A stretch of DNA of 64,000 nucleotides from Massilia terrae (GCF_024753145.1 NZ_JANUGU010000001.1:620001-684000); one strand, 5' to 3'; shown: positions 36,596 through 45,953, numbered from the stretch's first letter. A program made the numbers and translations. Notes: generated by a model not told the origin, from the sequence alone.

Positions 36596-37261
36596 ATGCA
36601 GATCCTCCTGGTGGAAGACGACGCCGTCCTTGTCGACGGCCTGTGCCGTGTCCTGCAAGCCCAGGGCATGCAGGTCGAATTGGCCCATGACGGCCTGCGC
36701 GCGGATCAATTGCTGCATGCTGGCAACTTCGCGGTGGCCGTGCTCGACATCGGCCTGCCTGGCATCGATGGTTTCGAGGTCGTGCGCCGCCTGCGCGCCC
36801 GCGGCTCGGCCATGCCGGTGCTCCTGCTGACCGCGCGCGACGCCGTCGAGGACCGGGTCAAGGGGCTGGAGCTGGGCGCTGACGATTACCTGGTCAAGCC
36901 CTTCGCGACGCCCGAACTGGTGGCGCGCATCCGGGCGCTGGCGCGGCGCAACCAGCCGGCGCCGGCGGCGCTGGCGGCGGGCAAGCTCACCCTCGACCTG
37001 GCCGCGCGCCGCGCCCGCGTCGGCGAGCGCGTGCTCGAGCTGTCGGTGCGCGAATGGGCGGTGCTCGAATACTTGTTGCAGCACACGGGCCGGGTCGTTT
37101 CCAAACAGCAGATCGTGGACGCGATCCAGCCCTGGGGCGATGACCTGACGCTGAACGCGGTCGAGGTCTACGTGTCGCGCCTGCGCGCCAAGCTGGAAGA
37201 TGCCGGCGTGGCGATCCGCACCATCCGCGGCTTCGGCTACCTGTTCGAAACGGCCGCATGA
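36596..37261 (+). CDS. OmpR-type response regulator (TctD-like)
   Basis: This 221-residue response regulator has receiver residues Glu7-Asp8-Asp9 and acceptor Asp51 (AVLDIGLPGIDGF), and Lys in DDYLVKPF. The winged helix at the C-terminus ends with VYVSRLRAKLEDAGVAIRTIRGFGYLF. Its stop overlaps the kinase start (ATGA), so the two form a pair. The ribosome site is weak (AGG). Resemblance to TctD or QseB is by style only. Confidence 0.92.
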   Translation: MQILLVEDDAVLVDGLCRVLQAQGMQVELAHDGLRADQLLHAGNFAVAVLDIGLPGIDGFEVVRRLRARGSAMPVLLLTARDAVEDRVKGLELGADDYLVKPFATPELVARIRALARRNQPAPAALAAGKLTLDLAARRARVGERVLELSVREWAVLEYLLQHTGRVVSKQQIVDAIQPWGDDLTLNAVEVYVSRLRAKLEDAGVAIRTIRGFGYLFETAA

Positions 37262-38559
37262 GCAGCATCCGGCTGCGCCTGCTCATTCGCCTGGTGGGCC
37301 CGCTGATGCTGGTCAACCTGGGCGCGGCGGCCCTGAGCTACCAGCTGGCATGGAAGCCGGCCCAGCGCGCCTTCGACCAATCGCTGTCGGAGGCGGCGCA
37401 AGCGCTGGCCTTACGCCCGGGGACGCTGCCGGCCGCCGCCAGCGATGGCATCGACCAGACCTGGTACGCCTTGCGTGATTCCAATGGCGCGCTGCTGGCC
37501 GGCACGGGCGACCTGCCGCTGGCTGGCCGTCCGGGCAGCGTCAGCGATGCCATGATGCGCGGCGAAGCGGTACGGGTGGCCATCGCCCAAGCAGCGGGCT
37601 CGTCCGGACCGGTGCGCATCGGCGTCGCCCGCACCGTGCGCGCCCGCACCCAGGTGCGCGACGCCATCGTGCGGACCATGGTGGCGCTGGAAGTGGTGGT
37701 GAGCCTCGCGCTGGCCGGCGTGGTGTGGTTGTCCGTCACCAACGGGCTGGCGCCGCTGGCGCGCCTGCGCAGCCGCCTGGATGGCCGCGAGAGCGGCGAA
37801 CTGGAGCCGCTCGACGAGCACGGCTTGCCGGATGAACTGGCGCCGGTGGTGGTCGCCTTCAACGACCTGCTCGGCCGCGCCGCCGCCGGCGCCCGTGCCC
37901 AGCAGGAATTCCAGGCCAATGTGGCGCACCAGCTGCGCACCCCGCTGGCCGGGCTCAAGCTGCAGCTGGAATGGCTGGCCGAACATCACAAGGACGATGC
38001 CGAATCGCGCGCCTCGCTCGACCTGATGCTGCGCGCCAACGAGCGCCTGATCCGCGAAGTCAACCAGCTGCTCGCGCTGGCCCGTGCCGAGCCCAGCCAT
38101 TTCGAGACGGCGCGGCTGGAGGCGCTGGACCTGTCGGCACTGGTGGCGGACGCCGTGCAGGCCCTGGTCGACCAGGCCGTGGCGCGCGGCATCGACCTCG
38201 GCTTCGCGCTGACGACGGCGCCGGTGCGCGGCGACCGTTTCCTGCTGCGCGACCTGCTCGACAACATGGTCGACAACGCGCTGCGCTACACGCCGGAGGG
38301 CGGCAGCGTCACGGTGCGGGTGGGCATGATGGACGGGGCAGCGCGGCTGGTGGTGGAGGATACCGGGCCGGGTATTCCGCCGGCCCAGCGGGCCAGGGTA
38401 TTCCAGCGATTCGTGCGGCTGGACGAGCGCACCACCGGCAGTGGACTGGGGCTGGCCATCGTGCGCGACATCGCGCAGTTGCACGGCGCCCAGGTCGAGC
38501 TGGGCAACGGCCCGGAAGGGCGCGGCGCCGTGTTCACAGTGCGTTTTCCTTCAGCCTAA
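37258..38559 (+). CDS. Sensor histidine kinase (TctE-like)
   Basis: This 433-residue kinase has an N-terminal TM helix (about 8-28), a periplasmic sensor of about 110 residues of the two-component sensor-N type, and a second TM helix (about 140-160). A HAMP-like linker follows, then the HisKA box NVAHQLRTPLAG with His224, the N box DNMVDNALRYTP, and the G boxes DTGPGIP and GSGLGLAIV. It phosphorylates the regulator just upstream. Architecture matches TctE, the tricarboxylate sensor, but no tct transporter is near. Confidence 0.92.
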   Translation: MSSIRLRLLIRLVGPLMLVNLGAAALSYQLAWKPAQRAFDQSLSEAAQALALRPGTLPAAASDGIDQTWYALRDSNGALLAGTGDLPLAGRPGSVSDAMMRGEAVRVAIAQAAGSSGPVRIGVARTVRARTQVRDAIVRTMVALEVVVSLALAGVVWLSVTNGLAPLARLRSRLDGRESGELEPLDEHGLPDELAPVVVAFNDLLGRAAAGARAQQEFQANVAHQLRTPLAGLKLQLEWLAEHHKDDAESRASLDLMLRANERLIREVNQLLALARAEPSHFETARLEALDLSALVADAVQALVDQAVARGIDLGFALTTAPVRGDRFLLRDLLDNMVDNALRYTPEGGSVTVRVGMMDGAARLVVEDTGPGIPPAQRARVFQRFVRLDERTTGSGLGLAIVRDIAQLHGAQVELGNGPEGRGAVFTVRFPSA

Positions 38560-38571
38560 AATAAATCCCAC

Positions 38572-38657
38572 CCGGGGTCAGGTCGTCCAAAGAATCAAGA
38601 GTGCGGAAGAGTCATTACACGACCACAATTTTGATCGATTGGACGACCTGACCCCGG
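38572..38657. repeat. 86-bp element with 19-bp perfect inverted arms
   Basis: CCGGGGTCAGGTCGTCCAA (38572-38590) and its exact reverse complement (38639-38657) flank 48 bp. It starts 12 bp after the kinase stop. The arms are unlike the REP-like family in the rest of the window. It could be a small non-coding mobile element or a strong mRNA-end hairpin. Confidence 0.75.
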
Positions 38658-38678
38658 CTAACTGATCCAATAGACGGA

Positions 38679-38786
38679 ACGTCGTTCCCGCGCAGGTCGG
38701 AACCCGATTTTCCATGCGTGCCACTTAGCTAAAACGCAACGGCGGGCGTGAGAAATGGGGTTCCCGCTTCCGCGGGAACGACGTTC
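38679..38786. repeat. REP-like inverted pair
   Basis: Unit one (38679-38712, CGTCGTTCCCGCGCAGGTCGGAAC) and unit two (38753-38785, GGTTCCCGCTTCCGCGGGAACGACG) are inverted copies of the window's REP-like palindrome. They lie between the kinase gene and the end of pilY1. Confidence 0.75.
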
Positions 38787-38805
38787 AAGGTTATCTTGCG
38801 CGTGC

Positions 38806-41800
38806 TTACTCGCCCGAGGTGTAGCGATACGTCCGCTTACGCTTCGAACTGATCTTCGGGCGGTGTTTCTGCGGGCCGATCGCCGAACTGCTTCCGGCCG
38901 CGGTCCCGTCGTCGCCGCCTTTCTGGATCGCGCCGATAATCACCGACACCGCCTTGCCGCCGATCGGCACGCTGTTGGCCATCACCGGCGACGGCGGCAG
39001 GCCGCCGCCAACGAAGACCGACGAACGCTGGCCGCCGCAGGTGCCGGCCGCGTTGATCGCGCCCGAACCATTGAGCAGGTTGACCCAGTAACCGCGCGCC
39101 TCGCCCAGCGCGGTGCTGCAGGATGCCGTGTCCGGCGGGATCGGCCGGTTGGTGCTGAAGGTGGCCATGCCGCTGGCGATCAGCGCCGTGGTCACCACCT
39201 GCTCGCCCTGGCCGTACTGGTTCAGGTCCATGAACCAGCCCTTCTTGGCCGAATTCGGCAGCACCGGCGTGGTCGAGCAGCTATTGGTGCTGGTCAGGTT
39301 GTCCATGGTGTCCAGGTCATAGGCGGCGGTGCTGGCCGGCGCCGCCAGGTCGTCCTTGTACACGTAGAAGCGGTTGGTCACGTTCGCATACGGGTATTGC
39401 GACTGCAGCGGATGCTCGCGGTCGCCGCTGCCCAGCGCCAGGTAGACCTTGCCGGCGGCCGGCAGCAGGGCCGGCGCGAACAGGAACTTGCGCCCGCCGC
39501 CGCTGGTGAAGGCCACCTTGCGCATGGTCCAGCCAGTGCTCGGCCGCGACGCGCCATTGCTGCTGTCGATGAAGTCCACCCGGTAGATGCTGCCACCGGT
39601 GTCCACCGCATACAGGTAGTCGGGCATGCCGTCGTTGTCGATGTCGACCATCGCCACGTCGGCCGCCAACGCGCGGTCGGTGGCGAAACTACGGATCACG
39701 GTGCCGGTGTTGGCGTCGAGGATGTAGATCTGGTTCCCCTTGCCGCCGCTGCACGACGGCGCGGCGGTGTTGGCATCCTCGCAGCGGTCGTAGCCGCCGC
39801 CGAACGCAACCGCCGGGCCGCTGGTATAGCCCTTGATCTTGGCCACGCTCGGCGTCGACCAGGTCTGGCCGATGCCGGACATGCCGGCGGTGCAGTCGGT
39901 GTCCGCGTTCAGGTCGCCGCAGCCGGCGCGCCACTTGTAGACCGGCGTGTCGGGATGGGTGATGTCGATCGCGTACACGCGGCGGCCGCCGCGGCGCATG
40001 CTGGCGTAGATCCAGACCTGGGAGTTGTCGGCGTTCTGGTACAGGCCGACCGAGCCGTCGAAGAAGTAGTCCTTCGGCGTCGGCGTCGGCGTGATCGAGG
40101 TGCTCAGGTTCGGGTAGTTGACCAGCGGCGAGTTGTCCTTCAGGCGCGACAGGCGGCTGAAGAACTCCGGCGCCACGAAGGACCAGCTTTCGACGCCGGT
40201 GGCGGCGCTGACCGCGTGCAGGGCGCCGTCGTTGGAGCCGTAGTACACCCGCACGCCGGTGGTGCCGCCGTAGTTGACCGGCAGCGGACGCGAGTGGATC
40301 ACGTCGCCGTGGATCGACGGCCGCGTGGTGGCCAGCGAGGCCGGGTCGGTACTGTTCTTTTCGTTGTTGACGTCGGCGCCCTGGATGAAGCTCACCAGGC
40401 TGGCGTCGAGGCCGCTGTTGGCGGTATTGAAGGTGGCGAGCACGCCATTGGCCAGCGTCAGCATATTGCGGCTGACGGCATTGGTCGCGGTGCCGGTGGT
40501 GTTGCCGTTCCTGACGACCTCGGCGGCGCCGCCTTTTTCCACCTGCGGGCCGTCCGGCGCGTCCGAGTACTTGTTGGTGCTCGCCGTCTTGCAGTCGCTG
40601 GCGGGGTCGGGGTCGATGCCCAGTCCGCTCCAGTAGCTGCCGCTGTCGCTGGTCCAGTAGCTGGCAGCGCATGGTGTGATGAAGCCGGTCTGCGGGTTGA
40701 TCGCCAGGGCGCCATTGCTGTCGCCGAGGTCGACACCGGCGCCGGAGGCCACCAACTGGTAGCGCTTCAGGTTGCCGAACCAGCGCGGGCGCGCCTTCGG
40801 ATCCGGGCGGAACATGCCGATGAACACCTGGTTCTCGTTCTGGGCGCGGTTGGTGGCGTTGACCGGGAGGCTGGTCGACGCGAAACTGGTGTTGACGGCC
40901 TGGATCTCGACGATGATCTGCTTGAGCGCATCCAGGATCGCATTCTCGTTCTTGGCGGCGAAGTACTTGCCGCCGCCGGCCTTGGCCATGCTCATCAGCA
41001 GCGCGGTCTGGACCGGGTTCTGTTGCTTGTTGTAGACGTCGATGGTGTAGGTGACCACCGACGGCTTGATGCTGGAGCCGGCCACCGGCACGCCCTGGTC
41101 GTGCAGCAGGCGCGCCCATTCGTCGGCGTTGCGCGGGCCGGTGTCGAGGCTGGTGGTGCCGGTCGGCGTGTCGACCAGTTCGATGTTGACGCCATCGATC
41201 TTGTACGCGCTGGTGCCGGCCGGGCAGGAAGCCACGGTCGACGAAGTCGGCGTGTTGCCGTAGGTGCAGCTGATGTTGCTGCCGGTGCACGATGCCGCGT
41301 AGTCTCCGGTGCTGCTGGCCGGCGCGCTGGCGTAGCACTGCGAGGTCATGCCGAGCGGCGTGGTGCTGGTGTAGGCCGGGGTGGTGGTGCTGTTGACCGT
41401 GGTCGGGGTGATGGTCTGGGTCACCGTGTACTGGCGCTTGGCGGTCGCGGTCTGGATGATGTTGACCTTGCGCTGGTCCTTGCCGGTACAGCCGCCGGCG
41501 TTATTGGCCCAGGTGCCGGAATACGTGCAGGTGCTGTTGGATGGGCAGGCCAGGCCGCCGAAGTCGCTGGTGGTGGCCGGGTCCCAGTAGCCGCTGCTGG
41601 TGCCGACCCCGGCGTAGCAGGCATTCGAGCTAGTGCTGGGCGACGTGCTCTGGGTCGCGTTGCCGATCGGCGCGCCGATGCTGTAGCTGCAGCTGTAGGT
41701 GGTGGTGGCGGTGTTGTTGCCGCTGGTCGTGGTGGTGGTGGCCGGGCAGGTCAGGCTGCCATGGTCGCTGGCCGGCACGCTGCTCGCGCTGGCGTAGTAG

Positions 41801-42837
41801 CCGGTGGTGGCGACGGAGGGGGGGCTGGTCGGGGTGCCCTGCACCGGCACGCCCGGCGAGGTGGTGGCCGGATGGTAGACTGACTGGATCACGGTGTAGG
41901 CCCGGGTGCCGGCCGGGCAGGCGATCGGGTTGATGTTGGCGGTCTGGTCGCCGATCAGGCAGTCCTGGGTGTAGGCCGAGCACTGGGTCGCGAAGTTCGG
42001 GATCTCCGCCGCCGCCGCGGTCGGGTTGGCGTAGCACGCCGTCGTGGTCGCCACATTGGTGCGGGTGGTGGTGTTCTGGACCGTGAAGTTCGGCAGGCCG
42101 AGCTGGGTGACCGGGATCAGGGCGCCGCTCGCCGTGCGGTTGTTGGTCAGCGTGTTCAGGCGCGAGGTGTTGTCGGCGGTGTCCTTTTCCGGCCCGTTCG
42201 AATCGGTATTGCCGATGAAGATCACGAAGCTCTTGCCGCAGGTGCTGTCCGACGTCAGCGGCGAACGGAAGGTCGAGTAGTTGGTCGTGTAGCCGGCGCT
42301 GTCGGCCAGGCTGGCCGGCGTCGCGCTGGGCGAAAACGCGTTGGCGCCGGCGAAGTAGTTGTACACGTCATTCATCAGGTCGCCGTAGGGCGTGTTCGAG
42401 CTGCGCTTCTCTGGATCGTCCGGCTTGGACGATGTGACGTGGTCGAAGATGGTGCTGAGCTTGGTCGAAAAGGAGGCCTTGTAGGCGGTCGTCAGCGGCT
42501 GCACCGCCGAGCGGATGAAGCCGCCGGTGTCGTTGGCGTTGCCGCCGGTGACGAATTCCATCAGGCCCATGCTGACCGTGGTGTCCAGCGTCGGCAGCAG
42601 GCTCTGGATCGCGCGCGCTTCCGACTGGCCCTGCTGCAGGCCGCCCGGCCACTGCTGGCTCTGGCGCGACCAGTTCGAGGTATTGTCGAGCACGATCAGG
42701 ATGCGCGGGTTGGACGAGGTGCCGCCCGAGGTCCCGGTGAAGATGTCGATGTCGTCCGCCGCCGCCACAAGCGGCCTGGAGATCAGGCAGCTGCACAGGG
42801 CGTAGGCGAGGCAGGTGGTGAAGGCGCTGCGTTTCAT
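38806..42837 (-). CDS. pilY1: Type IV pilus tip protein PilY1
   Basis: This 1343-residue exported protein has a signal peptide (about 1-27), an N-terminal von Willebrand A-like region (RILIVLDNTSNW at 45-56 and KSFVIFIGNTDSNG near 202) and a C-terminal PilY1 beta-propeller. The calcium loop DIDNDGMPD in the propeller matches the PilY1 EF-hand-like site. A Cys/Thr/Ser-rich insertion of about 300 residues (about 245-545) interrupts the VWA part. PilY1 primes and tips the pilus and affects retraction, adhesion and surface sensing. It is last in the minor-pilin operon, 16 bp after pilX. Confidence 0.92.
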   Translation of the reverse strand: MKRSAFTTCLAYALCSCLISRPLVAAADDIDIFTGTSGGTSSNPRILIVLDNTSNWSRQSQQWPGGLQQGQSEARAIQSLLPTLDTTVSMGLMEFVTGGNANDTGGFIRSAVQPLTTAYKASFSTKLSTIFDHVTSSKPDDPEKRSSNTPYGDLMNDVYNYFAGANAFSPSATPASLADSAGYTTNYSTFRSPLTSDSTCGKSFVIFIGNTDSNGPEKDTADNTSRLNTLTNNRTASGALIPVTQLGLPNFTVQNTTTRTNVATTTACYANPTAAAAEIPNFATQCSAYTQDCLIGDQTANINPIACPAGTRAYTVIQSVYHPATTSPGVPVQGTPTSPPSVATTGYYASASSVPASDHGSLTCPATTTTTSGNNTATTTYSCSYSIGAPIGNATQSTSPSTSSNACYAGVGTSSGYWDPATTSDFGGLACPSNSTCTYSGTWANNAGGCTGKDQRKVNIIQTATAKRQYTVTQTITPTTVNSTTTPAYTSTTPLGMTSQCYASAPASSTGDYAASCTGSNISCTYGNTPTSSTVASCPAGTSAYKIDGVNIELVDTPTGTTSLDTGPRNADEWARLLHDQGVPVAGSSIKPSVVTYTIDVYNKQQNPVQTALLMSMAKAGGGKYFAAKNENAILDALKQIIVEIQAVNTSFASTSLPVNATNRAQNENQVFIGMFRPDPKARPRWFGNLKRYQLVASGAGVDLGDSNGALAINPQTGFITPCAASYWTSDSGSYWSGLGIDPDPASDCKTASTNKYSDAPDGPQVEKGGAAEVVRNGNTTGTATNAVSRNMLTLANGVLATFNTANSGLDASLVSFIQGADVNNEKNSTDPASLATTRPSIHGDVIHSRPLPVNYGGTTGVRVYYGSNDGALHAVSAATGVESWSFVAPEFFSRLSRLKDNSPLVNYPNLSTSITPTPTPKDYFFDGSVGLYQNADNSQVWIYASMRRGGRRVYAIDITHPDTPVYKWRAGCGDLNADTDCTAGMSGIGQTWSTPSVAKIKGYTSGPAVAFGGGYDRCEDANTAAPSCSGGKGNQIYILDANTGTVIRSFATDRALAADVAMVDIDNDGMPDYLYAVDTGGSIYRVDFIDSSNGASRPSTGWTMRKVAFTSGGGRKFLFAPALLPAAGKVYLALGSGDREHPLQSQYPYANVTNRFYVYKDDLAAPASTAAYDLDTMDNLTSTNSCSTTPVLPNSAKKGWFMDLNQYGQGEQVVTTALIASGMATFSTNRPIPPDTASCSTALGEARGYWVNLLNGSGAINAAGTCGGQRSSVFVGGGLPPSPVMANSVPIGGKAVSVIIGAIQKGGDDGTAAGSSSAIGPQKHRPKISSKRKRTYRYTSGE

Positions 42838-42853
42838 GGCGTCCCTGTTTCGG

Positions 42854-43423
42854 TTAATTGCAATTGGTGACCATGTCATCCTTGGCGACGCGCACGGCGA
42901 CGCCCTGGGTGACCTTGACCGAGGCCTGGGTCGCGACGTCGGTCGCCACCGCGGTGACGTCCCAGATCGTGCTGCCGCATTCCGAGCTGCCGTCGTTGGC
43001 CTTGTCCACGCCCCAGTTCTGCGGCACGCCGACGGAGCAGCCGGCATCCTCGGTGTTGGACAGGTCGAGCGCGGTGTTCTTGATGGCCTGCGCCTTGACG
43101 CAGGCCGGCGACGGCGTCAGCGCGACCTTGACGTCCGCATTGCCGTCACCGTCGACGTCGACGCAGCGCACGTTGGGGCCGTCGCAGGGCGTGGCTACGG
43201 CCGCGTCCGGCGAGGCGAAGAAGCGGGTTGAGCTGATGGTTTCCTCCAGCACCTGGTTGGCGGCGGCCACGGCCTGCTCGCGCTGCTGCATATTGCCGAC
43301 GATCTGCAGATTGGAATTGCCGAGGTTGATGCTGGTGAGCGCGAGCAAGGTCAGCAGGACCAGCATGATCAGGGCCACGATCAGTGTCAGGCCCTGCTGG
43401 TGGCGGTGCGGGCGCGGGCTCAC
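42854..43423 (-). CDS. pilX: Minor pilin assembly protein PilX
   Basis: This 189-residue protein has a PilX-type N-terminus: a short basic leader, the cleavage glycine in QQG, and a hydrophobic helix LTLIVALIMLVLLTLLALTS. The usual Glu at mature position 5 is absent, as is common in PilX. Six Cys are in the C-terminal part. It overlaps pilW by 4 bp (ATGA) and precedes pilY1. With the other minor pilins it forms the priming complex at the pilus tip. Confidence 0.88.
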   Translation of the reverse strand: MSPRPHRHQQGLTLIVALIMLVLLTLLALTSINLGNSNLQIVGNMQQREQAVAAANQVLEETISSTRFFASPDAAVATPCDGPNVRCVDVDGDGNADVKVALTPSPACVKAQAIKNTALDLSNTEDAGCSVGVPQNWGVDKANDGSSECGSTIWDVTAVATDVATQASVKVTQGVAVRVAKDDMVTNCN

Positions 43424-44478
43424 GATTGTTTCCTTCCGATCGGGTTGGGCATCGGCACCAGCGACTGGAACACGTGGCGCTTGAAATGGTCGTTGGCGGC
43501 GGCGATGGTGTTGTTGCTGCCGTCGGCGAGGTGCCCCAGCACGTAGCTGCGGGTGTCCGTGTAGCCGGGCGTGGCCTCGGTGTTGCGTGCCAATAGGTTG
43601 ATGCGCACCGACATCACGCTGCGCCAGTTGGCGGCGGCGCAGGCGGCGTCGGTGCAGCCGTTGGCGCTGTCGGGCGTGGGCGTGAACAGGTCGGGCTTGC
43701 CGTCGCCGTCGGTATCGACGCCGTATTCCAGTTGCATGTTCTCGATGCCTTCGGCCAGTGGCACGATGACGAAGCCGAGGGTGCCGTCGCTGGCGATGCG
43801 CAGTTCGGCGCGCTTCAGGGTGGGGATGCCGTCGCTGCCGTTGTCGTTGTTGGCGACGAAGTAGATATGGGTCTCGTAGCGGCGGGTGTCGGCCACCGTG
43901 GTGCAGTCGCGCTTGTGGCGGTTGAGGTTGGTGGTGCTGGTGTCGAGGCGGAAGTATTCGGTGATCGATGCGTTGTCCAGCTCGCTGTCGTTATTGCACA
44001 GCGAGGCCTGGAACAGCGGACCGCTCACGTCTTCCTGGCAGTCGCTGGCACCCGCGATGCAGGGCCTGGTGTGGCGTACCACCAGCACGTCGGTGCCGGC
44101 GCGCCGGTCCTGCACGCAGATGGGGATGGCGGCGGCGTCGTTGTTATAGCCCTGCACGTGCAGCGGCAGGGCCGCCGCCAGTACCGCCAGCGAGTTGCCG
44201 CACGGATCCGGGACGGACGTCGGCGTGGCCATCCCGGTCGGGTCGAATTCGCCGTAGAAGCCGGCGTTGCGCAGGTCGGTGGTCAGCAGGTCGATGCCGA
44301 AGCGGCCATTCTCGACCTGGCGGTTGGCCTTTTCGACCTCGGCCTGGGCGCGGCTGTTGCGCACGAACAGGGTGGTCATGCCGACCAGGATCAGCAGGCC
44401 GATGGCGATCGCGACCAGCAGCTCGGGCAGGGTGAAGCCGCGCGCGCGGCGCGCCGGCATGGGGGATGGTGAACGCAT
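43420..44478 (-). CDS. pilW: Minor pilin PilW
   Basis: This 352-residue protein has a prepilin leader and cleavage site (ARRARG/FTLPELLVAIAIG) and a large C-terminal part with VVRHTRPC and ENMQLEYGVDTDGDGKPD, as in PilW proteins. The ATG at 44478 has AGGAG at 7 bp; an inner ATG at 44460 is nearer the leader. It sits between pilV and pilX. Confidence 0.9.
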   Translation of the reverse strand: MRSPSPMPARRARGFTLPELLVAIAIGLLILVGMTTLFVRNSRAQAEVEKANRQVENGRFGIDLLTTDLRNAGFYGEFDPTGMATPTSVPDPCGNSLAVLAAALPLHVQGYNNDAAAIPICVQDRRAGTDVLVVRHTRPCIAGASDCQEDVSGPLFQASLCNNDSELDNASITEYFRLDTSTTNLNRHKRDCTTVADTRRYETHIYFVANNDNGSDGIPTLKRAELRIASDGTLGFVIVPLAEGIENMQLEYGVDTDGDGKPDLFTPTPDSANGCTDAACAAANWRSVMSVRINLLARNTEATPGYTDTRSYVLGHLADGSNNTIAAANDHFKRHVFQSLVPMPNPIGRKQS

Positions 44479-44488
44479 GCCGGATCTC

Positions 44489-45073
44489 CTAGCTGCAGTG
44501 GGGCAGGCCGACCGCCACCTGCACCGCGATCGCGCGGCGGTAACTGTCGTCCCTGCCGAAAGCGCCGCTGCCGCAGCTCAGGCTCGGCGCCTTGGTCGGG
44601 TGCATACCCTGCCAGGCAACGGTTAAACGGTAAATGCCGGGCTGGCAGACGCCCGGCGTGGCGTCCTGCGCCTGCAGTTCCTCGATGCAGCCGCGGGCGC
44701 CGAGCATGGCGCCGACCTTGGTATTGCTGGCTGTGTCGACCTCGGCCGCGCCCTTGAGCGTGGCGCTCCACGCGCAAAGGTCCTGGGCGGCGGTGCCGGT
44801 GAGGGTGCTGCAGTCGACCGGCTCGCTGTCGCCGGTGCCGACCGCGCTGGCGGTGACGTAGCTGGCGGCGTCGCCGCTGTTGCTGTTCAGGCGCGCGCTG
44901 ATATCCTGCAGTAGCACCACGGCCTGGGCGCGCTGGTAGGACTCGACGGTGCCGACCTGGGCCTTGGCCTGCAGCGCGGCGATGCCGAGCAGGCCGAAGG
45001 CGAGGATGATCACGGTGACCAGCACTTCGACCAGGGTGGTGCCGCGCTGGCGGGAGAGGGAATGGATGCGCAT
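44489..45073 (-). CDS. pilV: Minor pilin PilV
   Basis: This 194-residue protein has a leader ending QRG and mature start TTLVEVLVTVIILAFGLLG, with Glu5. Downstream it has QRAQAVVLLQDISARLNSN, a landmark of PilV. The ATG at 45073 is 5 bp after the fimT stop and follows GAGG; a TTG at 45085 sits too close to that site. It is third in the pilin operon. Confidence 0.9.
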   Translation of the reverse strand: MRIHSLSRQRGTTLVEVLVTVIILAFGLLGIAALQAKAQVGTVESYQRAQAVVLLQDISARLNSNSGDAASYVTASAVGTGDSEPVDCSTLTGTAAQDLCAWSATLKGAAEVDTASNTKVGAMLGARGCIEELQAQDATPGVCQPGIYRLTVAWQGMHPTKAPSLSCGSGAFGRDDSYRRAIAVQVAVGLPHCS

Positions 45074-45078
45074 GGCGG

Positions 45079-45549
45079 TCAGCAAGCCTCGTGTTTCTGG
45101 TAAGGGCGGCCGGACAGGTCGACCCCGACACAGCGGTGCATGGTGGCGCGGGCGGCCGAGACGTCGAAGCTCATCGGGCCGTCGCTGCCGCGCACCCGGC
45201 CGTTGGCCTGGTACACCACCGATGCCGGCCCGGTGATGGTGGCGGCCGGCACCGCGCCGTGGACTTCGATCGGGTGGCCGGTGTCGCTCGGGTTGGGGAT
45301 GTGCCAGCCGCCTTGCCAGGTGGTGCCGGATGCCGGCTGCAGGGTCACTTCCATATTGCGTTTGATGGCTTCGCTGCGGGCCCGCGTCAGCGACTGCAGC
45401 AGCTCGCTGCCGGCCGAGCGCACGCGCTGGTTGGCGACCAGGGTCGTGATCGACGGCGCCCCGACCGCGGCCAGGATGCCGATGATCGCCACCACGGTGA
45501 GCAGCTCGGGCAGGGTGAAGCCGCGCGCGGCCGCCAGCCGGTTTACCAT
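45079..45549 (-). CDS. fimT: GspH/FimT family pseudopilin
   Basis: This 156-residue protein has the prepilin site AARG/FTLPELLTVVAIIGILA and the GspH/FimT domain (SLTRARSEAIKRN near 60, CVGVDLSGRP at the end). FimT or FimU proteins join the minor-pilin priming complex and may bind DNA in transformable bacteria. It overlaps pilE by 7 bp. Confidence 0.88.
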   Translation of the reverse strand: MVNRLAAARGFTLPELLTVVAIIGILAAVGAPSITTLVANQRVRSAGSELLQSLTRARSEAIKRNMEVTLQPASGTTWQGGWHIPNPSDTGHPIEVHGAVPAATITGPASVVYQANGRVRGSDGPMSFDVSAARATMHRCVGVDLSGRPYQKHEAC

Positions 45550-45953
45550 TTGTCCGCCGGCGTCCGGGCGCCGGAATTGTCGATGGTCAGGGTGCCGTCG
45601 CCGTCCTGCTGGCCGCCCACGATCGGGATCGCGCTCAGGGTGAAGGTGGCCGGCGGGCCGGCCGTGACGTCGACCTGGATGGTGTACTTGGCGCTGACGT
45701 TGGCCGGCGGCGCGAGGTTCAGGGCGGCCGTTGTCGTGGCGTAGCTGCGGGCGTCGGCGAAGTATTCGGTCTCGGCCTGCGCCAGGTTCAGCAGGTAGGC
45801 CTGGGCGGCCGCGCGGTTGCCCTTGACCACGTACTTGCTGTAGGCCGGGTAGGCGATCGCCGACAGGATGCCGACAACGGCCACGGCGATCAGCAGTTCG
45901 ACCAGGGTGAAACCGGGGCTGCGGCTGCGGAAGGAGAAAAACTGGGATCGCAT
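45543..45953 (-). CDS. pilE: Type IV pilin PilE
   Basis: This 136-residue type IV pilin has the leader RSRSPG and mature N-terminus FTLVELLIAVAVVGILSAIAYPAYSKY with Glu5, then a short globular part. There is no C-terminal Cys pair. It is of the PilE minor-pilin size and type rather than a clear major pilin. The ATG at 45953 has AGGAG at 6 bp. It leads the operon pilE-fimT-pilV-pilW-pilX-pilY1; in Pseudomonas pilE comes last. Confidence 0.88.
   Translation of the reverse strand: MRSQFFSFRSRSPGFTLVELLIAVAVVGILSAIAYPAYSKYVVKGNRAAAQAYLLNLAQAETEYFADARSYATTTAALNLAPPANVSAKYTIQVDVTAGPPATFTLSAIPIVGGQQDGDGTLTIDNSGARTPADKW

Noticed and set aside
38755..41883. 1042-codon open frame on the plus strand opposite pilY1
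   Set aside because: Composition is low-complexity Arg/Ala/Gly/Val, as expected from the complement of a GC-rich gene. pilY1 on the minus strand has a signal peptide, a calcium loop and an operon context.
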